Shown: piece by piece, positions 18,651 to 27,414 of the stretch
Layout of the letters: every line of letters begins with the position of its first letter
Position numbering within the stretch: position 1 is the first letter of the stretch
NCBI RefSeq assembly: GCF_001428565.1
Contig: NZ_LMIA01000010.1
Location: 62,001-126,000, forward strand
Length of the DNA stretch: 64,000 nucleotides
Direction of reading: 5' to 3'
Origin: Nocardioides sp. Root190
GTDB lineage: Bacteria; Actinomycetota; Actinomycetes; Propionibacteriales; Nocardioidaceae
Position numbers and translations under genes: made by a program
Notes under the pieces: model-generated
The model's input: only the letters and a program-made list of their open reading frames with translations
What the model was told of the DNA's origin: nothing
Database searches by the model: none

Positions 18651-19963
18651 CCGGCCGTCCTCCCCTCGCGGACCACCGGTCCGTAGAGGAGCGAGCCGAG
18701 CGCGCCGTAGGTGTCGGCCGAACGGCCGCTCTCACCGGCGAGCATCGCGTTGACGACCGCCTGCTCGGCGCGCGTGCCGGCATGGCCGCTGTCGATGCTG
18801 CTGATGGGGTCGAACAGGCCCAGGTTCGGGAGCGGCAGCGTCGGCGGGTCCTCGTCGAGGGGGGACCCCTGGTCCAGCGCGTACGGCGTCGCCGGGACCT
18901 TGAAGTCCGGGAGGCCGACGCACCAGGGTCCGTGCCCGACCTCGCCGTACTCCGGGAGGTCGCGCTCGTCGAACGCCCGCGACTGGGGCTGGAAGAACTC
19001 GATGTACTGCTTGACCACGTTGCCTTCGAAGGTCTTGGACAGGATGGGCTCGTAGTTGGCGGCACCGCGGATCAGGCAGGGGAACTCGGGCGAGTAGTCG
19101 GCGAGCAGTCCCACGAGGGGCTCGGTCACCTCGCCCATCCGGATCAGGTTCTGCTCGTTGTCGTTGAGCAGCCGGGTCGCCGTGCGCGCGAGGCCGGTCA
19201 GGTCGGTGAAGAAGACGTTGAGGTCGGCCGCCTTCTCGCTCACCGTCTTGCTGGTGACGGTGACGTTGTCGAGGACGTCGAGGAGGTCCGGCGCCGCCAG
19301 GTCGTAGGCATCAGCCACCTCGGCCAGCGCGATCAGGTCCTGGCGCAGGGTCGGGAGGCTCTCCTCGATCTCACCGACGTACTCCCCCAGCCGGTCCATC
19401 GTCGTGCCGAGCTCCTGGCCGCGGCCGTCGAGCGCGGTGGCCACCGCGTTGAGGGTCGCGTTGAGGTCGGCCGGACGCACCGATCGGAGGAGGGGGAACA
19501 GGTCGGCCAGGATCTGGCTGAGCTCGACGTTGGTCTCCACCCGGTCCGACGGGATGACGTCGCCGTCCTCGAGCGAGCGGCCGGAGGCGTCCTCGGGGCG
19601 CACCAGTGCCACGAACTTCTGACCGAACAGCGTCGTGGGAAGGATGTGCACCCCCACGTTGGCCGGGATCTTCCTGGCCGCATCGGGCTCGAGCGAGAGC
19701 GTGATCTCGGCTTCCTTGCCGTCCTGGTCGATCTTCTTGACCCGGCCGACCAGTGCGCCGTTCATCCGGACGTCTCCGAACTTGGCGAGCTGGAGACCGG
19801 CCCGGTCCGCCTTGACGGTGATCGTCGTGTAGTTGGTGAAGGTCTTGTTGTAGAGCGCGATCGAGAGCCAGACCAGGAGGGCGAGGGTCAGCAGGAAGGC
19901 GATCCCGGCGATGACGAGCCGGTTGTGCTCCTTGCGGCTGTCGTGATGGATGTTCACCAGCAC
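18647..19963 (-). CDS. mce4A: MCE-family protein, Mce4A position
   Basis: This 438-aa MCE subunit has a membrane segment (about residues 15-38), an MCE domain with LAKFGDVRMNGALVGRVKK and TLFGQKFVALV, and the MceA-type core with LDVLDNVTVTSKT. Its Pro-rich tail is unusually long (PSQ-free, with LDEDPPTLPLPNLG). GTG 19963 was chosen because AGGAGGAGGT lies 6-9 bp upstream. It is the first MCE subunit after the two permease genes, 28 bp from yrbE4B. Confidence 0.86.
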   Translation of the reverse strand: MLVNIHHDSRKEHNRLVIAGIAFLLTLALLVWLSIALYNKTFTNYTTITVKADRAGLQLAKFGDVRMNGALVGRVKKIDQDGKEAEITLSLEPDAARKIPANVGVHILPTTLFGQKFVALVRPEDASGRSLEDGDVIPSDRVETNVELSQILADLFPLLRSVRPADLNATLNAVATALDGRGQELGTTMDRLGEYVGEIEESLPTLRQDLIALAEVADAYDLAAPDLLDVLDNVTVTSKTVSEKAADLNVFFTDLTGLARTATRLLNDNEQNLIRMGEVTEPLVGLLADYSPEFPCLIRGAANYEPILSKTFEGNVVKQYIEFFQPQSRAFDERDLPEYGEVGHGPWCVGLPDFKVPATPYALDQGSPLDEDPPTLPLPNLGLFDPISSIDSGHAGTRAEQAVVNAMLAGESGRSADTYGALGSLLYGPVVREGRTAG

Positions 19964-19991
19964 GGCGCCACCTCCTCCTTGCGCGGGGCGC

Positions 19992-20831
19992 TCATCCGGT
20001 GATCCTCACGGTGGTCGTGGAACCCCAGATGGCAAAGCTCAGGAAGAAGTCGGCGACGACGATCGTGACGATGCTGGTCCGGATCGCGGTGCCGACGGCG
20101 CGGCCCACCCCGGCGGGACCGCCGGAGGCCGTGTAGCCGTAGTAGCAGTGGATCAGGATCACCGCGACCGCGAGGAACAACAGCTTGAAGAACGACCAGA
20201 GCATGTCGATCGGCGGCAGGAACTGCAGGAAGTAGTGGTCGTAGGTGCCGGCCGACTGCCCGTAGATCAGGGTCACGATCAGTCGGGGCGAGAGGTACGA
20301 CGCGCACAGAGCGACGATGTAGAGCGGGATGACCGCGATGAAGGCCGCGATCATGCGCGTCGTGACGAGGAACGGGAGCGACGGGATGCCCATGACCTCG
20401 AGCGCGTCGATCTCCTCGGAGATCCGCATCGAGCCCAGCCGCGCGGTGTAGCCGCAGCCCACCGTCGCGGCGAGCGCGATCGCCGAGACGAGCGGCGCGA
20501 CCTCACGGGTGTTGAAGTAGGCAGAGATGAAGGCACTGAACTTCGCGACGCCGATCTGGCTGAGCGAGGCGTAGCCCTGGATGCCGACCTCGGTGCCGGC
20601 GAAGAAGGCCATGAAGGCGATGACGCCGACCGAGCCGGCGATCAGGCTGAGGCCACCGGCACCGAAGGCGACCTCGGCGAGCGTGTTGCTGATCTCGCGG
20701 GGGTAGCGCCGGATGGCACGCGGCGCCCAGCCGAGCGCCTTGACGTAGAAGAGGAGCTGGTCGCCGTACCCCTCGAGGGTGGCGCGGCGCGCCCGGTAGG
20801 CGTCCTCGAAGAACTCGGAGGCTGCCATCAC
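19992..20831 (-). CDS. yrbE4B: YrbE/MlaE-type ABC permease, YrbE4B position
   Basis: This 279-aa membrane protein has the MlaE permease fold. It shows TVGCGYTARLGSMRISEEIDALEVMGI, in which the EEIDALEVMGI part is the conserved cytoplasmic EExDAL motif for contact with the MceG/Mkl ATPase. No ATPase gene is in this window. GTG 20831 overlaps the yrbE4A stop; ATG 20828 is an alternative. With YrbE4A it forms the inner-membrane channel of the importer. Confidence 0.9.
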   Translation of the reverse strand: MMAASEFFEDAYRARRATLEGYGDQLLFYVKALGWAPRAIRRYPREISNTLAEVAFGAGGLSLIAGSVGVIAFMAFFAGTEVGIQGYASLSQIGVAKFSAFISAYFNTREVAPLVSAIALAATVGCGYTARLGSMRISEEIDALEVMGIPSLPFLVTTRMIAAFIAVIPLYIVALCASYLSPRLIVTLIYGQSAGTYDHYFLQFLPPIDMLWSFFKLLFLAVAVILIHCYYGYTASGGPAGVGRAVGTAIRTSIVTIVVADFFLSFAIWGSTTTVRITG

Positions 20832-21601
20832 AACCCCACCGGTGGAGCGACCTGGAAGTAGATGGCGGTGATGACGGCGTTGAGGAAGAACAGCGCCATG
20901 AACGCGATGATCACCGCTTCGTTGACGGCGCGGCCCACACCGCTGGGGCCGCCGCCGGCGTTGAGTCCCTTGTAGGAGCCGATGATCGCGGCCAGCCAGC
21001 CGAAGATGAGTGCCTTCACCATGGCGATGTAGAGGTCCGGCAGGGAGGCGAGCGCCGTGAAGGACGACAGGAAGGCTCCTGCCGAGCCGCCCTGGATGAT
21101 GACGGTGAAGAAGTAGCCACCGCCGATCCCGGTGCCGATCACGATGCCGTTGATCATCAGCGCGACGAACATGGTGGCCACGACGCGTGGGACGACGAGT
21201 CGCTCGAGCGGATCGATGCCGAGCACCTCCATCGCGTCGATCTCCTCGCGGATCTTGCGCGCACCGAGGTCGGAACAGATGGCGGACCCGGCGGCGCCGG
21301 CGATGATCATCGCCGCGGCCATCGGTGCCGCCTCACGCACGGTCGCGAGGACCGCTGTGGCTCCCGCGAAGGACTGTGCGCCGAGCTGACCGGTGAGATT
21401 GCCGACCTGGAGCGAGATGACTGCTCCGAACGGGATCGACACCATGATCGTCGGCATCAGCGTGACGCTGGTGACGAACCATGCCTGCTCCAGGAACTCC
21501 CGGAACTGGAACTTCGTCGTGAAGATCCGCTTGGTGACCTCGACGACCATCAGCGCGATCTCACCAGGACCGCGGACGATCGAAACGGCGTTGAACGCCA
21601 C
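20828..21601 (-). CDS. yrbE4A: YrbE/MlaE-type ABC permease, YrbE4A position
   Basis: This 257-aa permease has the MlaE signature SAICSDLGARKIREEIDAM and several membrane segments. GTG 21601 was chosen because GAGGAG lies 6 bp upstream and the length then matches the family; the longer frame would run through the KstR box. It is the first gene of a ten-gene operon (yrbE4A, yrbE4B, mce4A-F and two Mce-associated genes), all joined by short overlaps except around mce4A and the last gene. The KstR box 64 bp upstream identifies this as the Mce4, sterol-import, type. Confidence 0.9.
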   Translation of the reverse strand: MAFNAVSIVRGPGEIALMVVEVTKRIFTTKFQFREFLEQAWFVTSVTLMPTIMVSIPFGAVISLQVGNLTGQLGAQSFAGATAVLATVREAAPMAAAMIIAGAAGSAICSDLGARKIREEIDAMEVLGIDPLERLVVPRVVATMFVALMINGIVIGTGIGGGYFFTVIIQGGSAGAFLSSFTALASLPDLYIAMVKALIFGWLAAIIGSYKGLNAGGGPSGVGRAVNEAVIIAFMALFFLNAVITAIYFQVAPPVGL

Positions 21602-21664
21602 GCCCCGCTCCTCTCCCGCTGCTCCCCAGGAAAACCCGGCCCCGAGTCGGTGCCGCGGCAATAG

Positions 21665-21678
21665 TAGAACACGTTCTC
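21665..21678. promoter_or_regulatory. KstR operator of the mce4-type operon
   Basis: TAGAACACGTTCTC matches the KstR consensus TnnAACnnGTTnnA except for the last base, and the inner 12 bp AGAACACGTTCT are a perfect palindrome. It lies 64 bp upstream of the yrbE4A start and 127 bp from the divergent ion-channel gene. KstR control of mce4 is established in mycobacteria. Confidence 0.82.
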
Positions 21679-21804
21679 GTTGTGACCAACGCGACACAGG
21701 GTGACGGGCACCACATCTGGACACATCGAACAACGTCTCCCCCGGACCCGGGTCACGGTAGGCCCGCGGCGGTGCCGGACGGGGGGCTTTCCTAGGATCA
21801 GTCC

Positions 21805-22491
21805 GTGCAGCCGACCGCCCCGCGCCTCCCCGGCCCCTTCCATGCCCTCGGCCGCCACCCCTCCGCGCTGCTCCTGATCGCCCAGCTGGTCGTCGTGCTG
21901 GCCTACCCCGGGCTCCAGGGCTCGATCGCCGGTCGCGCCGCCGTCGGCGTCGTGCAGATGCTGGTCGTCCTGATCGCGGTCTGGGCCGTTCGGCGGACGG
22001 CGGTCCTGCCCTGGGTGGCCGGCCTGCTGGGTGTCCCCGCCGTCCTGCTGACGGTCGCCGAGGCGATCTCGCCCGAGAGCGACGCGGTCGTGCTGGCCTC
22101 CGCGGCCTTCCACGCCCCGTTCTACTTCTTCGTCTCCTACGCGATGCTCCGCTACCTCTTCCACGACGACGAGGTGACCCGCGACGAGCTCTTCGCGACC
22201 GGCGCCGCCTTCACCGTCGTCGCCTGGGGCTTCGCCTACGTGTACGCCGCCGCGCAGGTCGTGTGGCCCGGGTCCTTCATCGGCTGGGCGAGTCCGGACG
22301 GCGCCGAGGCGCTGCCGTGGTTCGACCTGCTCTACCTGTCCTTCACGACACTGACCAGCGTCGGCCTCTCCGACATCTACCCGGTGCTCGGACACGCCCG
22401 GTCGTTGGTGATGGTCGAGCAGGTCGCCGGAGTCTTCTACGTCGCGCTCGTCGTGGCCCGACTCGTCGGGCTCAGCTCCCGGAAGGCTTGA
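21805..22491 (+). CDS. two-helix ion channel (Ion_trans_2-like) membrane protein
   Basis: This 228-aa membrane protein has about five N-terminal hydrophobic helices, then a pore-loop segment LYLSFTTLTSVGLSDIYP and a final helix. This is the layout of small K+-channel-like proteins. The filter reads SVGLSD where canonical K+ channels have TVGYGD, so potassium selectivity is uncertain. The start GTG 21805 is the only suitable one, and no clear ribosome site is visible. The 3' end overlaps the convergent MFS gene by 20 bp. Confidence 0.72.
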   Translation: MQPTAPRLPGPFHALGRHPSALLLIAQLVVVLAYPGLQGSIAGRAAVGVVQMLVVLIAVWAVRRTAVLPWVAGLLGVPAVLLTVAEAISPESDAVVLASAAFHAPFYFFVSYAMLRYLFHDDEVTRDELFATGAAFTVVAWGFAYVYAAAQVVWPGSFIGWASPDGAEALPWFDLLYLSFTTLTSVGLSDIYPVLGHARSLVMVEQVAGVFYVALVVARLVGLSSRKA

Positions 22492-23767
22492 ACTCGACCA
22501 TCGTCGAGCCGCCCGCGACCTGGTCGCGGCCGGTGAGCCTGCGCACCTGGCGGCGGTAGCGCACGATCTGGACGGTGCCGAACGCCCAGAAGGCGTACTG
22601 CACCGCCAGCGCCCACCGGAACGCCTCCGGTGGGTAGCTCCCCTGCCCGCCCGGCGTCGCGAGGTCCAGCACGACGCCGACCGCCACGATGACCAGCAGC
22701 GAGGAGGTGAACCCGCCGACGTTGATGATCCCGCTCGCGCTCGCCGTGCGGTGGTCGGGGTTGCTGGTCCGGGCCACGTCGAATCCGACCATCGACCCGG
22801 GTCCGCCGGCCCCCACGACCAGGATCAGGACCACCAGCAGCCACAGGGGCGCGTCACCCGGCCACAGCAGCACCATCGCCCAGACCGAGGCCATCGCGGC
22901 GATGATCGCGAGCCCGACCGTCGAGCGGTGCCACGGATGGCGCCCGACCAGCCAGCCCAGCAGGGGGCCGTAGGCGAGGTTGGTGAGGAACAACAACGAG
23001 ATCAGCACGCCCGCGGTGGCCTCGGAGCGGTGCTCGCCGCTGACCAGGAACGGAAAGCCCCACAACAGCCCGAGCAACGCCGGACTGAACGGCGTGGAGA
23101 AGTGGATCCAGAGACCGAGCCTGGTGCCCGGCTGCTCCCAGGAGGCCGCCAGGCTGCGGCTCAGGGCCCGAGCCGACATCGGGACACCACGCCGGTGGAC
23201 CTGCTCCGGGGAATCGTGCAGGACCAGGCGGAGCACCAGCAGCATCGCCACCCCGGCGACCGCGCTCGCGAGGTAGGACCGGGTCCAGCCGAACTCCCCC
23301 AGCGCCCAGGTCATCGGTGCGGCGGCGGCCAGCGCACCCAGCTGCCCGAGGTTGCCGGTGAGCTGACTGACCAGGGGCACCTGACGGCGGGGGAACCACG
23401 ACGTCACCAGCCGCAGCACGCAGATGAAGGTCATCGCGTCGCCGACGCCGACCAGCGCACGGGCGATCAGCGCCGTGGGATAGTCGCCGGCCAGCGCGAA
23501 GCCCGCCTGACCGAGGCTGACCACGCTCACGGCAACCGTGAGCACCGTGCGCGACCCGTAGCGGTCGACCATCAGGCCGACCGGGATCTGCATCGAGGCA
23601 TAGACCAGCAGCTGCAGCATGGTGAAGGAGGCCAGCTGACTGGCCGTGATGTCGAAGCGCTCGGTGGCAGCCAGGCCCGCGACCGCGAGGCTGCTGCGGT
23701 GGAAGACCGCCAGCCCGTAGACGGCAAGTCCGACGGACCAGACGGCGTAGCGGCGAGAGCTGGTCAG
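22472..23767 (-). CDS. MFS transporter; start codon uncertain
   Basis: This is a 12-helix major facilitator protein. The conserved A-motif region MVDRYGSRTVL and a typical first helix (YAVWSVGLAVYGLAVFHRSS) are clear, but the first helix is encoded upstream of the first ATG (23620). No in-frame ATG, GTG or TTG exists between that ATG and the stop codon at 23810. The only near-start codon is CTG 23767, used here (431 aa). The protein may therefore begin at CTG, or the gene may have lost its start. Two near-identical 14-bp repeats lie just upstream. The substrate is unknown. Confidence 0.7.
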   Translation of the reverse strand: MTSSRRYAVWSVGLAVYGLAVFHRSSLAVAGLAATERFDITASQLASFTMLQLLVYASMQIPVGLMVDRYGSRTVLTVAVSVVSLGQAGFALAGDYPTALIARALVGVGDAMTFICVLRLVTSWFPRRQVPLVSQLTGNLGQLGALAAAAPMTWALGEFGWTRSYLASAVAGVAMLLVLRLVLHDSPEQVHRRGVPMSARALSRSLAASWEQPGTRLGLWIHFSTPFSPALLGLLWGFPFLVSGEHRSEATAGVLISLLFLTNLAYGPLLGWLVGRHPWHRSTVGLAIIAAMASVWAMVLLWPGDAPLWLLVVLILVVGAGGPGSMVGFDVARTSNPDHRTASASGIINVGGFTSSLLVIVAVGVVLDLATPGGQGSYPPEAFRWALAVQYAFWAFGTVQIVRYRRQVRRLTGRDQVAGGSTMVEFKPSGS

Positions 23768-23772
23768 CGTGG

Positions 23773-23804
23773 GCTCACTTGGTCGCCACCGCTCACTTAG
23801 TCGC
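23773..23804. repeat. short direct repeat at the uvrB end / MFS start
   Basis: The 14-mers at 23773-23786 and 23791-23804 differ at one base (GCTCACTTGGTCGC and GCTCACTTAGTCGC), with an 18-bp period. One copy contains the uvrB stop and last codons, the other lies just before the presumed MFS start. This looks like a small tandem duplication. Confidence 0.7.
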
Positions 23805-25922
23805 TTCCATCATCTGACGGAGCTCCTTCTTCAGGTCGCTGATCTCGTCGCGGAGGCGACCCGCCAGCTCGAACTGCAGCTCGGCCGCAGCGGCCTTCAT
23901 CTGCTCGGTGAGGTCCTGGATCAGCTGAGCCAGGTCGGCACTCGGCAGACCGGCCAGGGACGCCGCGTGACCACCGATGTCGGTCGAGCGCAGCTGCGGT
24001 GTCGGCGACTTCTTGGGGCGTACGCCGCCGGCTCGGCCCTTGACCCCGGCATCGGCCCAGGTCTGCAGGAGCTCCTGGGTGGTCTCGTCCTCGCGCGCCA
24101 GCATCTCGGTGATGTCGGCGATCTTCTTGCGCAGCGGCTGCGGATCGATGCCGTTGGCCTCGTTGTAGGCGACCTGCCGCGCGCGTCGACGATCGGTCTC
24201 GTCGATCGCAGAGGCCATCGACGGCGTGATCCGGTCGGCGTACATGTGCACCTCGCCGGACACGTTGCGGGCCGCTCGTCCGATCGTCTGGATCAGCGAC
24301 TTGTCCGAGCGGAGGAAGCCCTCCTTGTCGGCGTCGAGGATCGCCACCAGCGACACCTCGGGCAGGTCGAGACCCTCACGGAGCAGGTTGATGCCGACAA
24401 GCACGTCGTAGAGACCCAGGCGCAGGTCCCGGAGCAGCTCGATCCGCTTCAGCGTGTCGACCTCCGAGTGGAGGTAGCGGGTGCGGATCCCGGCATCGAG
24501 CAGGTAGTCGGTCAGGTCCTCCGACATCTTCTTGGTCAGCGTCGTGACCAGGACCCGCTCGTCCTTCTCCGTGCGGAGCCGGATCTCGTGGATGAGGTCG
24601 TCGATCTGACCCTTCGTCGGCTTCACCACGACCTGGGGATCGACCAGCCCGGTCGGCCGGATGATCTGCTCGACGACGTCACCCTGGACCTTGTCGAGCT
24701 CGTAGTTGCCCGGCGTCGCGGAGAGGTAGATCGTCTGACCGATCCGCTCCAGGAACTCCTCCCACCGCAGGGGCCGGTTGTCCATCGCACTGGGCAGTCG
24801 GAAGCCGTGCTCGACGAGGTTGCGCTTGCGCGAACGGTCGCCCTCGTACATCCCGCCGACCTGCGGGACCGCCACGTGGGACTCGTCGACCACGAGCACG
24901 AAGTCCTCGGGGAAGTAGTCGAGCAGCGTGTTGGGCGCGGTGCCCGGGCCACGACCGTCCATGTGCATCGAGTAGTTCTCGATCCCGGAGCACGAACCGA
25001 CCTGGCGCATCATCTCGATGTCGTAGGTCGTGCGCATCCGGAGCCGCTGGGCCTCGAGCATCTTGCCCTGCCGCTCGAAGGTGGCGAGCTGCTCGGCGAG
25101 CTCGATCTCGATCTGCCCGATCGCACGCTCCATCCGCTCCGGGCCGGCGACGTAGTGGCTGGCCGGGAAGACGTGGAGCTCGGTGTCCTCGGTCAGCACC
25201 TCGCCCGTGACGGGGTGCAGCGTCATCAGGCGCTCGATCTCGTCGCCGAAGAACTCGATCCGGACCGCCAGCTCCTCGTAGACCGGGAAGATCTCGAGGG
25301 TGTCGCCCCGCACCCGGAAGGTCCCACGGGTGAAGGCGAGGTCGTTGCGGGTGTACTGGATCTCCACGAGGCGACGCAGCACGGAGTCCCGGTCGTGCTC
25401 CTCCCCCACCCGCAGCCGGACCATCCGGTCGACGTACTCCTGCGGGGTGCCGAGACCGTAGATGCAGGACACCGTCGACACCACGATCACGTCGCGGCGG
25501 GTGAGCAGGCTGTTGGTCGCGGAGTGCCGCAGCCGCTCGACCTCCTCGTTGATCGAGGAGTCCTTCTCGATGTAGGTGTCGGTCTGGGGGACGTAGGCCT
25601 CGGGCTGGTAGTAGTCGTAGTAGGAGACGAAGTACTCGACGGCATTGTCCGGGAAGAGCTGGCGCAGCTCGTTGGCGAACTGCGCGGCCAGCGTCTTGTT
25701 GGGCTGGAGCACGAGCATCGGTCGCTGGACCTGCTCGGCCACCCACGCCACGGTCGCCGTCTTGCCCGTGCCCGTCGCGCCCAGGAGGACGACGTCCTCG
25801 GCACCGTCGTTGAGCCGCTTGGTGATCTCCGCGATCGCCGTGGGCTGATCACCCGAGGGCACGTACTCGGACTGCACGTGGAACGGGGCGACACGACGCT
25901 CGAGATCGGTGACCGGACGCAT
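23793..25922 (-). CDS. uvrB: excinuclease ABC subunit UvrB
   Basis: This 709-aa DNA-damage recognition helicase-like subunit acts in nucleotide excision repair: UvrA loads it, it opens the lesion, and it recruits UvrC. Walker A is GATGTGKT (48-55), followed by the beta-hairpin segment [21 protein letters not shown]. Also visible are the DEAD-like VVDESH, motif [11 protein letters not shown], and a C-terminal UVR domain (about residues 660-700). Length and all motifs are normal. It is likely transcribed on its own or with genes further upstream; the gap to the CMD-like gene is 47 bp. Confidence 0.98.
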   Translation of the reverse strand: MRPVTDLERRVAPFHVQSEYVPSGDQPTAIAEITKRLNDGAEDVVLLGATGTGKTATVAWVAEQVQRPMLVLQPNKTLAAQFANELRQLFPDNAVEYFVSYYDYYQPEAYVPQTDTYIEKDSSINEEVERLRHSATNSLLTRRDVIVVSTVSCIYGLGTPQEYVDRMVRLRVGEEHDRDSVLRRLVEIQYTRNDLAFTRGTFRVRGDTLEIFPVYEELAVRIEFFGDEIERLMTLHPVTGEVLTEDTELHVFPASHYVAGPERMERAIGQIEIELAEQLATFERQGKMLEAQRLRMRTTYDIEMMRQVGSCSGIENYSMHMDGRGPGTAPNTLLDYFPEDFVLVVDESHVAVPQVGGMYEGDRSRKRNLVEHGFRLPSAMDNRPLRWEEFLERIGQTIYLSATPGNYELDKVQGDVVEQIIRPTGLVDPQVVVKPTKGQIDDLIHEIRLRTEKDERVLVTTLTKKMSEDLTDYLLDAGIRTRYLHSEVDTLKRIELLRDLRLGLYDVLVGINLLREGLDLPEVSLVAILDADKEGFLRSDKSLIQTIGRAARNVSGEVHMYADRITPSMASAIDETDRRRARQVAYNEANGIDPQPLRKKIADITEMLAREDETTQELLQTWADAGVKGRAGGVRPKKSPTPQLRSTDIGGHAASLAGLPSADLAQLIQDLTEQMKAAAAELQFELAGRLRDEISDLKKELRQMMEATK

Positions 25923-25969
25923 GGCTCCAGCCTACGAGGGAGCACCGACATCGCCTCCTCCGCGCGTGC

Positions 25970-26518
25970 TCAGCGAGGTCGGTCCGGCTGCACCCTCAGT
26001 GCGTGCAGCGCGGTGGCGAGCATCGCGTAGTGACCGACGAGCATCACGATCTCGATCCGCTCCCGCTCGTCGAAGGGCCCGTTGAGGTCGGCCCAGAGTC
26101 CGTCGGAGAGGTCCTGGTCTGACAGGAGCTCGTCCGCGGCCCGCAGCAGGAGCCGCTCCCTGGGGGTGAATCCGGTGTGCGCGTCGTCGGACGCCTCGAT
26201 CGCGGCGACGTCCGGGACCGACAGGCCGGCACGACGACCCAGGCGCCGGTGCTGGGTGAGCTCGTACGCCGAGTCGCGGCGGCTCGCGACGCGGATGATC
26301 ACCAGCTCCGACTCCCTGCGGGACAGGCGACCGCCCGGCATCAGTCGGCCGGCGAAGTGCAGCCAGCCCCAGAACAGCCGGCGATGACGCCCCAGGGTGA
26401 GGAACACCGCCGGCGGCTCGGTGCCCTGCACCCGCCCGGCAAGGCGTGCAAAGGCCGCCACGAACGGTCCCACCTCGCGCCAGGTGCCGGGAGTGACCCG
26501 CGGCACCGCCGGGGTCAT
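25970..26518 (-). CDS. carboxymuconolactone-decarboxylase (AhpD-like) family protein
   Basis: This 182-aa all-helical protein has the CMD core SRRESELVIIRVASRRDSAYELTQHRRL as overlapping parts: RESELVIIR, then YELTQH and GLS. Redox-active members have CxxC; here those positions lack cysteine, so peroxidase-type redox chemistry is unlikely. ATG 26518 overlaps the stop of the SDR gene (ATGA), so the two are coupled. The role is unknown; such genes often lie beside catabolic dehydrogenases. Confidence 0.8.
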   Translation of the reverse strand: MTPAVPRVTPGTWREVGPFVAAFARLAGRVQGTEPPAVFLTLGRHRRLFWGWLHFAGRLMPGGRLSRRESELVIIRVASRRDSAYELTQHRRLGRRAGLSVPDVAAIEASDDAHTGFTPRERLLLRAADELLSDQDLSDGLWADLNGPFDERERIEIVMLVGHYAMLATALHALRVQPDRPR

Positions 26519-27402
26519 GCCGGGTCCGGTCGACGAGCCTGCTCGACGGCAGGCAGGACCCGGTTGGCGCCGTAGTTGAAGACCCGCATCGCCACTGCGT
26601 AGCCGGGCGGGAAGTAGCGCTGCAGCCAGTGGACCAGTCGGATGTCGGCCGAGGTGTACACCCAGTAGCGGTTGCGCTGCGCACCCTTCCAGATCGCCTC
26701 GGCGGCCTTCTCCGGTGAGACCGCACGCTTCTGGAAGTGACGGCGGGCGCGGACGAAGGACTTGCTCTGCTGGTCGATGCCGGCGATCCGGATCGTCTCG
26801 ACCAGGCCGGTGTCGACACCGCCCGGACAGACCAGGCTGACGCCGATGCGGTGCTTGCGCAGGTCGTAGCGCAGCACCTCCGAGACCCCGCGCAGACCGA
26901 ACTTGGTCGCACTGTAGGCCACGTGCCAGGGCATCGCGATGATGCCGGCGGCGGAGGAGATGTTGACCAGCTGGCCACCGCGGCCGGCATCGATCATCGG
27001 CGGCAGGAACTCCTCGATCACGTGGATCGGCCCCATCAGGTTCACCTCGACCAGGCGCTGCCAGTGGTGGGGCTCGAGGCTGCGAACCGTCCCCCAGACG
27101 GCGATCCCGGCCACGTTGAGCACCACGTCCATCGGCCCGGACCGGGCGGTGACGGCCCCGGCGAGCGCGCGGACCTGCTCGAGGTCGGAGACGTCGGCTG
27201 GTTCGGCGGTGGCGACCTGCCCGCCCCGCTCGCGGATCCCTGCCGCGACCGTGGCCAGCTGGTCGGCCTGCAGGTCGGTGAGGTGGAGCACGGCGCCGCG
27301 CTCGGCGGCGTACTCCGCAACGGCGCGGCCGATGCCGCTCGCCGCTCCGGTCACGAAGACGTTCTTCCCGGACAGGTCACGGACGGGGGGTCGGAACCAC
27401 AT
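26515..27402 (-). CDS. SDR-family oxidoreductase
   Basis: This 295-aa short-chain dehydrogenase has TGAASGIG (18-25), a VAG variant at the NNAG position (97-99), Ser149/150, Tyr163 and Lys167. Its C-terminal extension of about 80 aa ends in a hydrophobic/aromatic stretch (HWLQRYFPPGYAVAMRVF) that may bind membrane or lipid. AGGAGG precedes the start. It lies 12 bp downstream of the phospholipase D-like gene and overlaps the CMD gene. The substrate is unknown; a lipid or long-chain substrate is a guess from context. Confidence 0.85.
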   Translation of the reverse strand: MWFRPPVRDLSGKNVFVTGAASGIGRAVAEYAAERGAVLHLTDLQADQLATVAAGIRERGGQVATAEPADVSDLEQVRALAGAVTARSGPMDVVLNVAGIAVWGTVRSLEPHHWQRLVEVNLMGPIHVIEEFLPPMIDAGRGGQLVNISSAAGIIAMPWHVAYSATKFGLRGVSEVLRYDLRKHRIGVSLVCPGGVDTGLVETIRIAGIDQQSKSFVRARRHFQKRAVSPEKAAEAIWKGAQRNRYWVYTSADIRLVHWLQRYFPPGYAVAMRVFNYGANRVLPAVEQARRPDPA

Positions 27403-27414
27403 GGGCAGGTCCTC

